The notes below the pieces were generated by a model. That model ran no database searches. It had not been told where the DNA came from and saw nothing but the letters and a program-made list of their open reading frames with translations. A stretch of DNA of 64,000 nt from Lingula anatina. Its lineage: Eukaryota > Brachiopoda > Lingulata > Lingulida > Lingulidae. Shown one piece after another: positions 24,046 through 36,100 of the stretch; positions within the stretch are counted from its first letter, which is position 1; every line of letters starts with the position of its first letter. The position numbers were made by a program, and so were the translations under genes. The stretch spans positions 220,045-284,044 of the forward strand of contig NW_019775623.1 in the NCBI RefSeq assembly GCF_001039355.2. The letters are read 5' to 3'.

Positions 24046-24615
24046 TGCGTTTGATGTTGATTATCAAATATTATCAAAGCTATTTAAGGAGGGGAGAGTG
24101 AGCAAAATCTGTTCTCTAAGCAGGGATAACAGAAGCTTAAGGTGCTATTGTATAGGAAATCCCTTTCTCTGAATAACGGTGTCCTATTCTACCTATCATT
24201 GCTATGTTTCTTCACTTTTGCCTTTTGTACGAAGAAAGAGTTAGATAGAATGAAACGGAAGGTCGGGCACGGGCGAGAAAAAATATCTCAGAACGTATTA
24301 ATAATTTTTCTACCTTACACAGTGGGACAGCCGCAGCCTTGACTTTATTAAAATACAAGTAAACACAATTAAACCTTTTGAAATAATATTGGTAATCCAC
24401 AACAACCGCACATGACGTAAGCGCCATTGTATTCAGTGTGTGTGTGTTAGACTTTTGGGTCATCAACAGCACGATAATCTCCTTCATTTTAGAAGGTGGC
24501 TTTCTTTCCGTATCTCATGTTGACTCACACTGAATGTCCTATTAGATTTTATGGATCAATGATTGTTAACCCAATTATTGATTACCTACAAATATTATTG
24601 GTATTAAATTGTCAT

Positions 24616-24879
24616 CAGTGGCGGATTAAGGCGGGTGTCAGGGGGGTCCTGACCCCCTCCTTTCGTTTTCTGAAAAAATCACATCAATGGTCCCCTCTTG
24701 AAATTAGAATTTTGACTAGCTGAATCACAGTTTTAAACCGTACCAAATGGCACCGTTCGCCCTCTAAAATACCATTTTTTTCGGGCCCCGAACCCCACGC
24801 CAAGGGGTTAGGCGTGAGGGTCGGCTTCGCATCCGCGGACCCTCCCCCTCCCCTTCAAATAATCCTGTATCCGCCCCTG
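24616..24879. mobile_element. hAT-like miniature inverted-repeat element
   Basis: Terminal inverted repeats CAGTGGCGGATTAAGG (24616) and the reverse complement of CAGGGGCGGATACAGG (ending 24879). An exact 6-base direct repeat TGTCAT flanks it at 24610-24615 and 24880-24885. About 264 bases, no transposase frame. CAGNGGCGGAT ends are typical of non-autonomous hAT-type elements in animals. Confidence 0.8.
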
Positions 24880-25660
24880 TGTCATCATGGATGCTCTGAC
24901 AAGCCAATGACTCGATGGAAATGTACCCTGTACTAAGGCCATAGACTGATTTCACAAATATGTCTCTGGCCAATTTTATTTTTTACATTTTTCTCAACTG
25001 TTCAGCGAGAATTTTTGCGTGGAATGAATGTCATCACTCAGCTAGAGAGAATGGAGGTGTGTTGTAGGTTTGGACGGAGGGGTAGATAGGAAAAACACGG
25101 GACCATGGCCTTTTTTTTCCATTTTCCTTTTTTTTTCTAGCGCATCTTAAACATTTTTTGGAACTCTGGTTTAAAATTATAACACATTCCCTAAGTATAG
25201 GTCACATGGCCACCGACGGCACTTGTTATCTCTCTGAAACAGTTATGTATTTCACTAATTATAATAACTGAACATTCTGTAGGGGATTTTAAATAATTGG
25301 CATTGGCGAAGATACAACATTGAGACATCATGTTGTACCAGAGGCCGACGTCTGAAAAGCAAAAGTGACCAGGAAAACCAACCCCTCGCCTGTACAGAAG
25401 AACTGGACCACTATCCTCATCTTAAATCATCTTAAACCGTAAAATGTGGAAATTCCAGACAAAGAAAGTGTTGCTTGCCATCTCCTACCATGCCGCTTAT
25501 AAGACACTTCACGCCCACGCCCCGTTGTTGGCGGTAGGAAAGTGACGAGACAAACAACACGTACTACATGTAAAGACATCCAGATCATTTTATTCCTTGG
25601 ACCTTTTCAATAAAATACATACACAACAGGGGATCCATGGGAAGGCACAGTTATCTTGGG

Positions 25661-25889
25661 ACACCCCCCCCCCCCCCAAAAAACAAAAAAAAAAAAAAAA
25701 AAAAACAGTAAAAAGAAACAAAAATATCACCCCTGCGCCTAGTGCCCCCCACCCCCCCCCCCCCCCCCCCCACACACACACACAAACACNNNNNNCCCCC
25801 CCCCCCCCCCCAAAAAAAAAAAAAAAAAAAAAAACAGAAAAAGAAACAAAAAAATCCCCCCTGCGCCTAGGGCCCCCCCCCCCCCCCCC
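25661..25889. repeat. Poly-C/poly-A block repeated around a 6-N gap
   Basis: Two copies of a C-run, A-run, then 'AAAGAAACAAAAA', 'CCCCTGCGCCTAG' and another C-run lie on either side of N at 25790-25795. The copy-plus-gap layout suggests an assembly artefact in homopolymer sequence. Confidence 0.8.
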
Positions 25890-28560
25890 AAATCCAGCAG
25901 TGATACTCCTGGGGAAAATTCCAAAATAGTCACTGCCTCGTCCGCCTCAACCTGATAGATACCCATGCATGGGATTCATGGGGATATGGTGATCTTTTTT
26001 TGTCAAATTTCTAATCAACTTTTTAATCAACGGTCTTGCGAGTTCACGCGTTCTTTTTTTTAATGTACTCGAATATTTCATATAAAAATAATAGAAAATG
26101 GCAGCGGTAATGAAAAGTGAACGGTCTCTTTGATTCTTAACGAAGCTGCTTAGATGTATAAACGAATGCAGAAATATTTCTATTTGTGTATTTCTTTGTG
26201 ACATTATAGCCCTCAAAATCTCAAAATCATATTTCGCGTCTCAAGTATGTTTGTGTACGTCACTAGGTGCTTATAACAAAATATCAGGCAACCCCTCAAC
26301 CTTACATTAAAACCACAACCCATCACTAAATCGAACAGAATAAAAAATGCATTTGACAACTGCCACTCTCTTGTAGGCACATACGCCTGACGTAGGTAAT
26401 GAACAAATGAAATGCTGTTCGATTGAAAAACCAAACATAGAGACAAATATTGTCGCGTGTACACAGCTAGGCATCTTCGTTGTTTGGTAAAACTTGTAAA
26501 TATTTATCGCCGACGTTGAAGCTGAAAAGATTTTATTTCCAATAAATTTGGGACGGAAATTTCCTCTAGGCGTCTGTCTCTACCGCGCACGGTTTCTATG
26601 GGCCCATACCCAATGAATTTTGTCGACCTAGCTAATGCCCACTTACTCCTAGGGGACTCTAGCCGATTGCAATTAGATCAACAGATTAACACATGTTTCC
26701 AACGTTCTTTAATAAACACCAACTTTTCTCTATTCTGCTCAACGCCAGGAGGAGGCGAGTAAGTCTGTTAATCTGACTGCATTCAGCGAGAATTCCGGTG
26801 GAGTTAGTGCGCATGAGGTAAGTCGACAAAGTCCATTGTGAACGGTCCCTATGTACATATGTATCTTTCCATTTCACGAGCAATCTGCGCATTTTCCTAG
26901 GCGCAGCCTACTAACAGAATTTGGGACTTTAATTAACTGGGTGATGTAATGCTGTAAACAGTGTTTGTCGTGTAAACTTTGTATTTGCTGTGGCCTCTGG
27001 GCACACGGAGTGGTTTCCAAGTTTTAGTTAAAAACAGAATAATATTACAACGCCGGGTTTTGACTTGTAACTGCAAACCAGAGATTTCATTTACTTAATC
27101 GGAAATCGTTTTGAGAATTGTTTAACGAAAAAGTTTGTTTTTTCACAAAGAAAAAGTCGGAATTCCGGCTCAAAATTTGACATCTAGACAGACTGTAGGA
27201 TACTGTGGCTAAATAGCTAAAGTTTCCTACGCGGGCGTTGTTTTATGTGTTAGATAAAGAAAGGCCTTGGCCTAATTCACTCCGTCCTCAATCTCTATTT
27301 TAGCTACATTACATAGCTACATGCTCGTTATGTCTCTTCATTAAGAAACATCCTGAAAAACCCAGGAAACTCCAATAATTTTCCCCAATAACAAACACAT
27401 ACTCTACCCAAAACTGTTACTGTTAAGAAAGTAAAGCCTATTTTCAAATTAAAAAATGTCAAAAAACTATTTATTTTTTCTTTGAATATGATGTACCTCA
27501 TTTAGTGTCAAAGTTTCCAGAAAAAAAAATTTTTTTTCGCTACACATTAGTCATATGTTGATTGTGTGTCCTAACTAAGGACCTAGACCTACTCGGCTGC
27601 GACAGTTGGTGCAATTGTATCGTATTGTGGTAGATGTGCAACACATTGACACGCACAAACACACACACATATATAGCACCTACTGCATTCCAAAAAGTGT
27701 TTAATCCTGAGCCTACTACTCGTAAAAAAAGAGGGGCGAGTTTATAACAAATAAATTATAAAAGAAATTTAAGAAAATATAATTTTGTCGAATATTTACC
27801 TTACTTTATTATAATCATAACTATCACTCAATACATTTCTGTAATCGTTAATCATTCGTTAGAAATATCCGGCGTCATTATGAAACTTTTGAATATGGGC
27901 AATCTGAGAGCAAAACGCTCACCTTGCAGCCCTTACATAAACATGATGCACCCAAACATCGTCCAACACAGGAAGACATTTTGAAGTCTAGGCCTCATAA
28001 TTTTTTTTTTTTTTTTTTTTTAGCAAACTTGTGAATAGGTAATGATTGACTGCAATTTACATCTAGACTGTGCTTCTTTGCCGGTAGTGTGATTAAACAA
28101 GAAATTTAAAATAATAATAATTAACACTGCGTTGTTAAATTTTCAAAAATGAAGCATAGACACACGAGCGGATAATATCCTATATTATTGTGTTTACTTT
28201 ATCTTACCCGCGCTTATACCCGCCCGTTCAGTTGTAAATGGAGCGTGCGCTGAAATCTACATGCTGAGGTCAAAGTAGGTCAAATAGTGCGACGTTCTTG
28301 ATTGCATTATATTCATCCGCATATTTCCCACGGCAATTATATATTCTTTCTCAAAGTGCAGCTCAGTAAAGATTGTTTATGAAGCACATGATTTGTTCTG
28401 TTATTCATCGATTAGGTTGCCAATGCTTCAAGTGTCTTATGTATAATGTAACATTGAATAGCGTCTGAACTTTTTTCTCGCATCTAATTTGTTATTCGGT
28501 TCCATCATGGCGTCGGCCATTTAACACATAATTTATTTTATTTGAAGTTCAAATTAAAAT

Positions 28561-28767
28561 TATTTGCAATTCCGTTGAATGGTGTTGATCGGACTTGCCA
28601 AGGAGAGAGGAGAGGAGGATATGCAAGTGCGAGTTGAGTCTTGCTGTCATTAGCGCAGCTATAGTCTTAGAAGAGGACGCCGACTGCGAGCTCGACTGAT
28701 CCTCAGTGAAAACGACCTGCCCAGCCCTCGGCTTGTCCGATTTCTTGTAGATTTCACTCCTTTTAAG
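28561..28767 (+). other. Candidate 5' untranslated exon of the KMT2C/D gene
   Basis: GC-richer sequence than its surroundings ending at CTTTTAAG followed by a donor GTGGGT (28768). The next exon with a start codon begins at 30045. It contains a 10-codon upstream reading frame at 28621-28653. The left boundary is arbitrary; no transcript data. Confidence 0.35.
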
Positions 28768-30044
28768 GTGGGTTGCAGATAAAAATGTGTCATGTGCTTC
28801 AGAAAACCTTTGTTTGATTTTTTGAGTAGAATATCAGTCCAAAAGCCGAAGTAATTCAGTCTGTTCCGTAAAGGACTTCTCGTTTTTCTTTGTGCGGCCT
28901 ACTTCATCGGCAAATCCATTTGATTGGAGAGCCATCGATTGGTTGCGCGGAGCTGCGTTGCATAGAATTTATTTTTAATTGAATGCTTGCAGGAAAGGCT
29001 TTTACTATCGTCAGTGGAGCTGTTTATTAATTTCTATCAGGCCCGTTACTGTTAATTCATGTTTGAACTAAAATATACCGGCAGCAGTAGTAGTCGTAGT
29101 AGTGCAACTCGACACTACCTATTTAGTTCGAAGATCAGACCTTACATATTGTTCGTTCCCAAACAATGAACAATTATGATAATGGTAATGACTTTTTCCA
29201 CAGCTGGGATTTTGAGTTTGCTCTCTGCATTTAAAATTTACACATTATTTCTGTTTTAAAGGGGGTTGTTCATTGTATTTACTCGAGTATGTTAATAATT
29301 GGTAATAACTCAAGCTTTGCAATGATATGATTAATGTGTCTCCATGCTTGCATGTTTGCCACTAAACTTTTTTTATTTCTGATACATAGTATTTTGTAAA
29401 CACAATTATGTGTTAGGGTTTTTTTTTCTAGAATATACTCATATTGCTAGTTGATAGTGCTAGTTCAATGCAATTGCAGTACTGGCTGATACATATAAGA
29501 CCTTCAAATACTTGAAGCTTGTTTTCTACATGAAGGTGGCTAATTCCGCATGGATAATTGCGGGAATATCCTTTCCACCCAACAATCATGAGAGTTTTAA
29601 TTCCAGAAAAAAACTAGTGCATTCATTCATACATTGCATAGTTTCTTTAGCACTTATGATTCTCTGCATGCTGGTTTGAGGTTCATTTCCTTTCATTTCC
29701 CGAAATATTTTGAAATCATATCAATTTTTTTGCATGCCTTACAAATATCCCTCCTTGCTGCATACTCATTCTGCTTCCTGAACCCCTCTTCTTCTTCTAA
29801 CTAACAGTCAGGTGTAGAGGATTCTCCCTTTCTTTTTTCCCCAGTCTGCAATTCTTCCTTCCTTCTATCCCATTCCTTCATTCCTTCCTGCTAATTCTTA
29901 AATCATTCATTCATCATTTTCTTCTGAATGCATGACTTTCACCTTTGTTGCTGTCTGCTCTTCTCCTGTGACAGTATACCGCTTTTCATGATTACCTGCA
30001 CTGCTTGCATTACCTGCAGTAAGCTTTGCCTCTGCTTTTTGTAG
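28768..30044. other. Candidate first intron of the KMT2C/D gene
   Basis: AT-rich with pyrimidine-rich tracts near 29760-29900. No exon or mobile element recognised; ends in TTTTTGTAG before the start-codon exon. Confidence 0.4.
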
Positions 30045-30101
30045 GTCTCCCTCTCCCTCCGCACTGCAAGCTTGAGTCTGGAAGATAACTCAGCATGTCA
30101 A
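30045..30101 (+). CDS. KMT2C/KMT2D ortholog: KMT2 exon 1: start codon
   Basis: Acceptor TTTTTGTAG before 30045; noncoding to 30094, then ATGTCAA (coding from 30095) and donor GTAAGT. A is at -3 of the ATG, a good initiation context. Phase 1; joins to GC AGA AAT to give MSSRNRQRLRKQ. An upstream in-frame extension is not possible to judge from genomic sequence alone. Confidence 0.75.
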
Positions 30102-33100
30102 GTAAGTGATATCATAACCAAACCAATATGTAGATCTCTTTCTAGATACTAAATCATCCATTGATAAAGGAAATCATATTCAGCATTATTTGTGTCCTCA
30201 TTATCAATTTTTAGAGTGGGCAGTCATTGTTATTGCAGGAGGGTCAAATCTTATGTCATCTGACGTGATTCTAGTGAAGGACCTGCTTGACCAGGTGTTG
30301 ATTATGATCTTGATACTAAATGACTGCCAGAGATAATGTATAATTTGATTTTGTGGATTAGATTGAAATGTTCTGGCTAATTATGAATTGCTGCTTTCGT
30401 AGTTTATATCCATTGATTCATACTTTTTTGGTATCTGAATTTGCACCTCTGATCATTCTTATCATATTTAGGTATGGTATTAGTCAGCATCATATATGTC
30501 TGTTCTTTTCCAAAGGTGACAAGATTGGATTAGAAATTTTGATTTGGATAAACTGAGAAATGTAATAGTTTATAACTTATTTTTGTGGAATTGAAATCAA
30601 AATTGTTGCATTGGCCTACAGGCAGAAATAGGCAGCGTTTGCGCAAGCAAGACCCAGAAAGGTCTACGCCGACACCAGAACCCCCAAGTGGTCAAGCAGT
30701 TGGAATGGAAGGTGATGACATTGCTAAGAAGGTCAGTGGGTCAAGGTCACAGAAAGATGCATCGTCTCCCACACCAGGGAAAAAGAAAAGGTGAGTAGTA
30801 TATTTAAAGGGCAAACTGATATATCAAATTTGTATCATGCAGCTTTTGCTGGTTTCAGACTTAAGATTTTATTATATATAGTCATTTTGGAAAAATAAAA
30901 TACTTCAAAAATGTTTGTATTATAACTAATTTTTTTTTCTTTAACATAGCTTAAATACATTAAAGTACTTAAAATGAATATAATTAAATTTCATTTTCAT
31001 TACAAAAAAGAATACGGCCCCCCAAAATCAAGGTCAAAATCCCCGAACCTCCCCCGCCATCTGCACAACCCTCCACCACAGAGGTCGGAGCAGAGTTAGA
31101 GATATCTACCGCAGAATCCGAGCTTCTGGAATCTTCCAACCCGGCTTCCTTGGACTCGTCCACAGTGTCTCAGTTTGACTCCAGCAAGGAGGAGGTGGTC
31201 GAGTTGGGCGAGGATGAGGGGTCCAAGGGTCTCTCTGGAAGCACGGGCTGTCTGTCGGGTCTTGGCGAGGAGGGCGGATCAGAAGAGGGGGATCAGCCGT
31301 AAGTGTGATGTTGATCAATATTTAAAGTGTTGATTTTGTATCTCTCTTGCTCTTTTTCCCCCCTTTTTTTTAGATAAGTCAGTTTCAGTTTTTCTACTGG
31401 CAGCAAATTTGAATATCCTTTTAAGCAAAAAGAAGACTAATTATGTGAATTAATAGCCACTAAATTACTGTTGCCATCAGATATCAATTTCGCCACCAAG
31501 TTTCAGTTTTGCTTTGATCCTCTAGGTTTATATTCAGTAAACTGTGAAGGTGCTCTATGGTTCCTCTAGTCTAGGCTGTTACATTTGCTAGTGTACATGA
31601 AGAATCTGCATATATCTTTTCCAAGAATTTGAAGATGAAAAAGGGAAAGAATAAAAAGACAAGCAAGGTTAAAATCAGAACCTTTGAAAAGATATTTATG
31701 TTACCAGATCAATGTCTGTTAAGATCAATCTTCAGATTTTCAATTTTTTTTTAAATCTAGGATTTGTTCATTATGTGCTTGTGGAAAGAAGAGTCTACTA
31801 GGTCAGGGGGACTTAACACGCTATGAACCTACACCAAATTTCAATCCTTTCAAAAAACAACTTGCCAAAGCTAATCGTAGAAGCTCTTCTGAGCTGGATG
31901 ATCGTTCGGGAGAAAAGAGTCCAAAACATCTGACATGGCGGCGTGCTCGTGGGCCCTTAAAACCAGGAAGGTGGGTATCAATGACCCTTGTTTCAAAATT
32001 GGAATTAGATAGGCTAGTTTTTGAGCAAGAACCAGTACAACTCAGAATCTCAATATTATATATTTGAAGGACATAACTATACACACTTTTTGTAAAATTT
32101 TGAATTTTAGATCAAAGTTAAGCCTAGGACTGTTACTGTATTTTTGTCTGTATTCAGTAACTTGGCCTTACACAGCGTTTATTTTTAACTTTGTATTGGA
32201 GGAATTCCATTACAAACTGAATTCGAAGAAACATCTAAATTTACAAAAAAAAAAAAGAAAAAAAAAGAAAAAAACATCCTATTAATCTATTAAATCTATT
32301 CTCAATGGAAATCATTTTCAGAGAACGCAGTAAATCCCCAAGACGGCCCAATCCTCACAGTATAACAGACGCTGATGGCCGCCCAATTGCCACAGTGGAT
32401 GAACTGAACACAGTGGGATATCCAGAAGACACAGACATACACAGGCTATTTGAACCCTCGGGTAATAATAATTGTTGTGAAAATTTGAGATTAAATCAGT
32501 GACTTAGCAGTGAAGATGACAAAAAAGATACAGGTTATAGTATAAGGCATGTGGCATGGTATTTAGGAGTTTAGAAGCCACTATTGAAATTGTTGAGTGT
32601 TTGTCAATGGTAACAATTGTCTTCCTTTGATATCAGGTCACACTTCTGCTCACCACTGTTGTGCCGCGTGGTCAGACGGTGTGATACAAGCCGAGGACTA
32701 CACTCTACAATATGTGGACAAGGCTGTGTTTGCTGGAACCAGTCAGGTAATAGAAATGTTGTTTGCTGGAACAAGTCAGATAATATAACAGATGTTGCTG
32801 GATGAGATTTTATATTGACTAACAAGGTGTTGGCAAATATTTGTCTTCTTGTATTTCCTTGTTTAATGCTAACCATCATGGCTTTTGTGAATAAAGGCTT
32901 AAGCATCAAGGTAGTTGCATCTGCTAGCAAAATGAATTGGCAGTTACTGTGAGATATATGTGATAATTGTTGTATTGTTTTATTAATATGATTTTTGTGC
33001 CTTTTTAATAGGCAGTCTATCGAAAATGATACCATGTAAATATTATAATTTCTTTCCATCCCAGAAATGTGCCTACTGCAGAAAGTTTGGTGCCACTATC

Positions 33101-36100
33101 AACTGCCGCTACCAGAAGTGCAATAAGAAGTACCACTACCCGTGTGCCTCAGGCGGAGGCTGCTTCCAAGACATCAAGACCCTGTCCCTGCTGTGTCCAG
33201 ACCACACTGACCAGGCAGTGTCCATAGCTGGTCAGGAGGCACTGTGTGTGGTCTGTGACCAGGCCGGGGATGTCCTGGAGCAGTTGTTTTGTACCAGCTG
33301 TGGCCAGCACTACCATGGGACTTGCCTGGATCCCCCAGTCCAGGTGAACCCCATTGTGAGGGCAGGATGGCAGTGCCCAGAGTGCAAGATATGCCAGACA
33401 TGCAGGTAGAAATGTTATGATATATTGTTAGGATCTTGAAACCCTTTAACTTTCGTTTTGAGGATTTTCTAAAAGAAAAATGGGAATGTGGGTGTTCAAA
33501 AATGGCGTGCATCTTTTCTTTGGAGATTTGCTTTAAAAAAGTAAAAAAAATAAAAAAATAAAAAAGCATGATGGTAGACAAAATGCGATCTATAGCCAGG
33601 AAAATTGGTTGTCTCTTTTCTGTGGATTACTTTTAGAAAGAGAGATACAGAATGTGACTGCCAGTCAAATTTAAAATTCAGTTTTGAAGACTTCCCTAGC
33701 ATATAGATGTGGTTCCCATAGATAATGTTCAGACATTTTTTTTTTAAACCCAGGCATGTGATGAGGAAATACAAATATCTAATGTCTGCATTTAAAATTG
33801 ATTCCTAATGAATTATATTTTGTTGCCTAGGCAACCAGGGGATGACAATAAGATGTTAGTCTGTGACACATGTGACAAGGGCTACCACACCTTCTGTCTC
33901 CGGCCAGTGATGACCACCATACCAAAGAATGGCTGGAAGTGTAAGGTAAGAGTGACCAGACCTTTCATGATGCCGATGACCCCTTGGTCCATGATATATA
34001 ACACTAGATGCCCTTTAATCTGTTGCCGATGTTCGTTAGATATCTCAAAATGCAGTAGAAATGTTTGGCCTTGTGCATGCCCTTAATTTGCCTGTGACAA
34101 AGTGAAATGTGGATTATGCATAGCAGGTTTGCACCACACCTTGTTGATGCTTTTGGAAGATCATTGCACATGCTACAAATTGTGTCAGTACATAAACTTT
34201 TTTCACGTTTGTTCATGTGTTAAGAAGAGTGAAATTTTTTTTGAGTGAACTTTCTTGGTTGTATTTGCATCTTTGTGTCGCAGTAGATGTGAGTAGTCTT
34301 TTTCATTTGTTTCACAGCGCCTTTCCAATTTCATTAATTCTTTTTATTGTGGTTCTCCAGAACTGTCGCGTGTGTGGTGACTGTGGTTCCAGAACGCCAG
34401 GCAGCGGTCCCAGCTCCCGCTGGCATCTCAACTACTCCGTGTGCGACAGCTGCTATCAGCAGAGAAACAAGGGTCTGTCGTGCCCAGTGTGCGGCAAAGC
34501 CTATAGGCAGTTTACGCAGAAAGCTATGGCACAGTGCATGACTTGTAAGAAGTAAGTGCATTGGTGGCGTTGTTAGTATTGTGAAGTTGAATTATACATG
34601 TAGAGGAATGCAGAAAGCGATAACATATCGTGTATAACTTGATTCGGTACATGATTTCTATCTAGTGTAGCTGTGAAATATTCATACAGGTAGAAGAATA
34701 TAATACAATTTACAGGCAGTTGATACAGAAGACTTCAATACAATTGTAAATGCTTTTGTCAAGAAGTACATAATTTCTGGTATTAAAATAAAATGAAATA
34801 AATACAAATAGAGGAATATAGTACAGTTCCTCAAATAACTGGCACAGTAAATCTTAGTATAGTGTGCAGTTGAATGGTTAGTTATAATAAGATTGTATTT
34901 ATGCTAGGATGTAGTGTGTGACCTCTTCAAGGCAATTATTATGCAGATAAAAGGGTATAGGAAGAATCAGCCCAGCTTACTTGAAATGTAGTTTAGGCAG
35001 TTTGTGATCTGCAATAAGTCAGTTATGGATGGTGTTGTAATTATATGTAGATATTAAGTTGTATATTCTATGTAAGTGGTAACAGCAAGGAGAGTAATAA
35101 ACTCAGAGGAACCAGTTGGAGATCATAATTTTTCCACAGGCAAAACATGATAAAAACTCACTTTTTCTAATGGTCGTTCTTTGTCCCTGTTACTGAAATT
35201 GACCACCAGGTGGTACAGTGGTCAGGACAACCCCCCTCCACTCTGCACACTTTTAAACTAATAAAGTTTTTCATAAGCTTTCATAATAATTTACTTATGC
35301 ACAAAATAAAAAAAAAATGGTCTTTGAAATGATGAATATTTCTGCTGAACTAAGACGTAAAATATAGAGAACTATTGTTTAGAATGAACTTTCATGAAAC
35401 CATTTTTCCTTTATTCTCTTAAGAAGACCTGATTGTGTATTTCTAATTTCATCTATTATTTCATTTTTTTTTTCAAGTTTTTCCCCGTTGTATAGACTTT
35501 AAAGCAAGATAAAAATAAATTTAGAAAAGGAAAACATTGAAGCAACTTTGTAGACCACTCATTTCAAGGCTGCATAATTTAGATGCTGCTGGTAAGCAGA
35601 TGTTACCACTAGCATCATCTTATAGATCAACCAGTTTGATAAATGTGATTATTCAGGTGGCGTCCTGATTTTCAGACCTTTTAATCTGAAACAATCACAT
35701 TCCTAGAAAATAGCTCATGCATGGTGCATGATGTTACTGAGAAATCATTCTCTGTTTCAGGTATGTTCACAACGACTGTGACAGCGCAGTGGACTTTGGA
35801 GCCTTNNNNNNNNNNNNNNNNNNNNNNNNNNNNNNNNNNNNNNNNNNNNNNNNNNNNNNNNNNNNNNNNNNNNNNNNNNNNNNNNNNNNNNNNNNNNNNN
35901 NNNNNNNNNNNNNNNNNNNNNNNNNNNNNNNNNNNNNNNNNNNNNNNNNNNNNNNNNNNNNNNNNNNNNNNNNNNNNNNNNNNNNNNNNNNNNNNNNNNN
36001 NNNNNNNNNNNNNNNNNNNNNNNNNNNNNNNNNNNNNNNNNNNNNNNNNNNNNNNNNNNNNNNNNNNNNNNNNNNNNNNNNNNNNNNNNNNNNNNNNNNN

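Larger units (their letters stand above)
21445..28560. other. Intergenic region between the two divergent genes
   Basis: About 7 kb with no recognisable exon or RNA gene. It holds the 949-base duplication, a minisatellite spacer, an hAT-like miniature element and a low-complexity assembly scar. Open frames here are short and none looks like a known domain. Confidence 0.6.

Noticed and set aside
35761-35805. A real second copy of exon 10
   Set aside because: Near-identical flanking intron on both sides of an N run points to assembly duplication; a second copy would duplicate the last zinc ligands.
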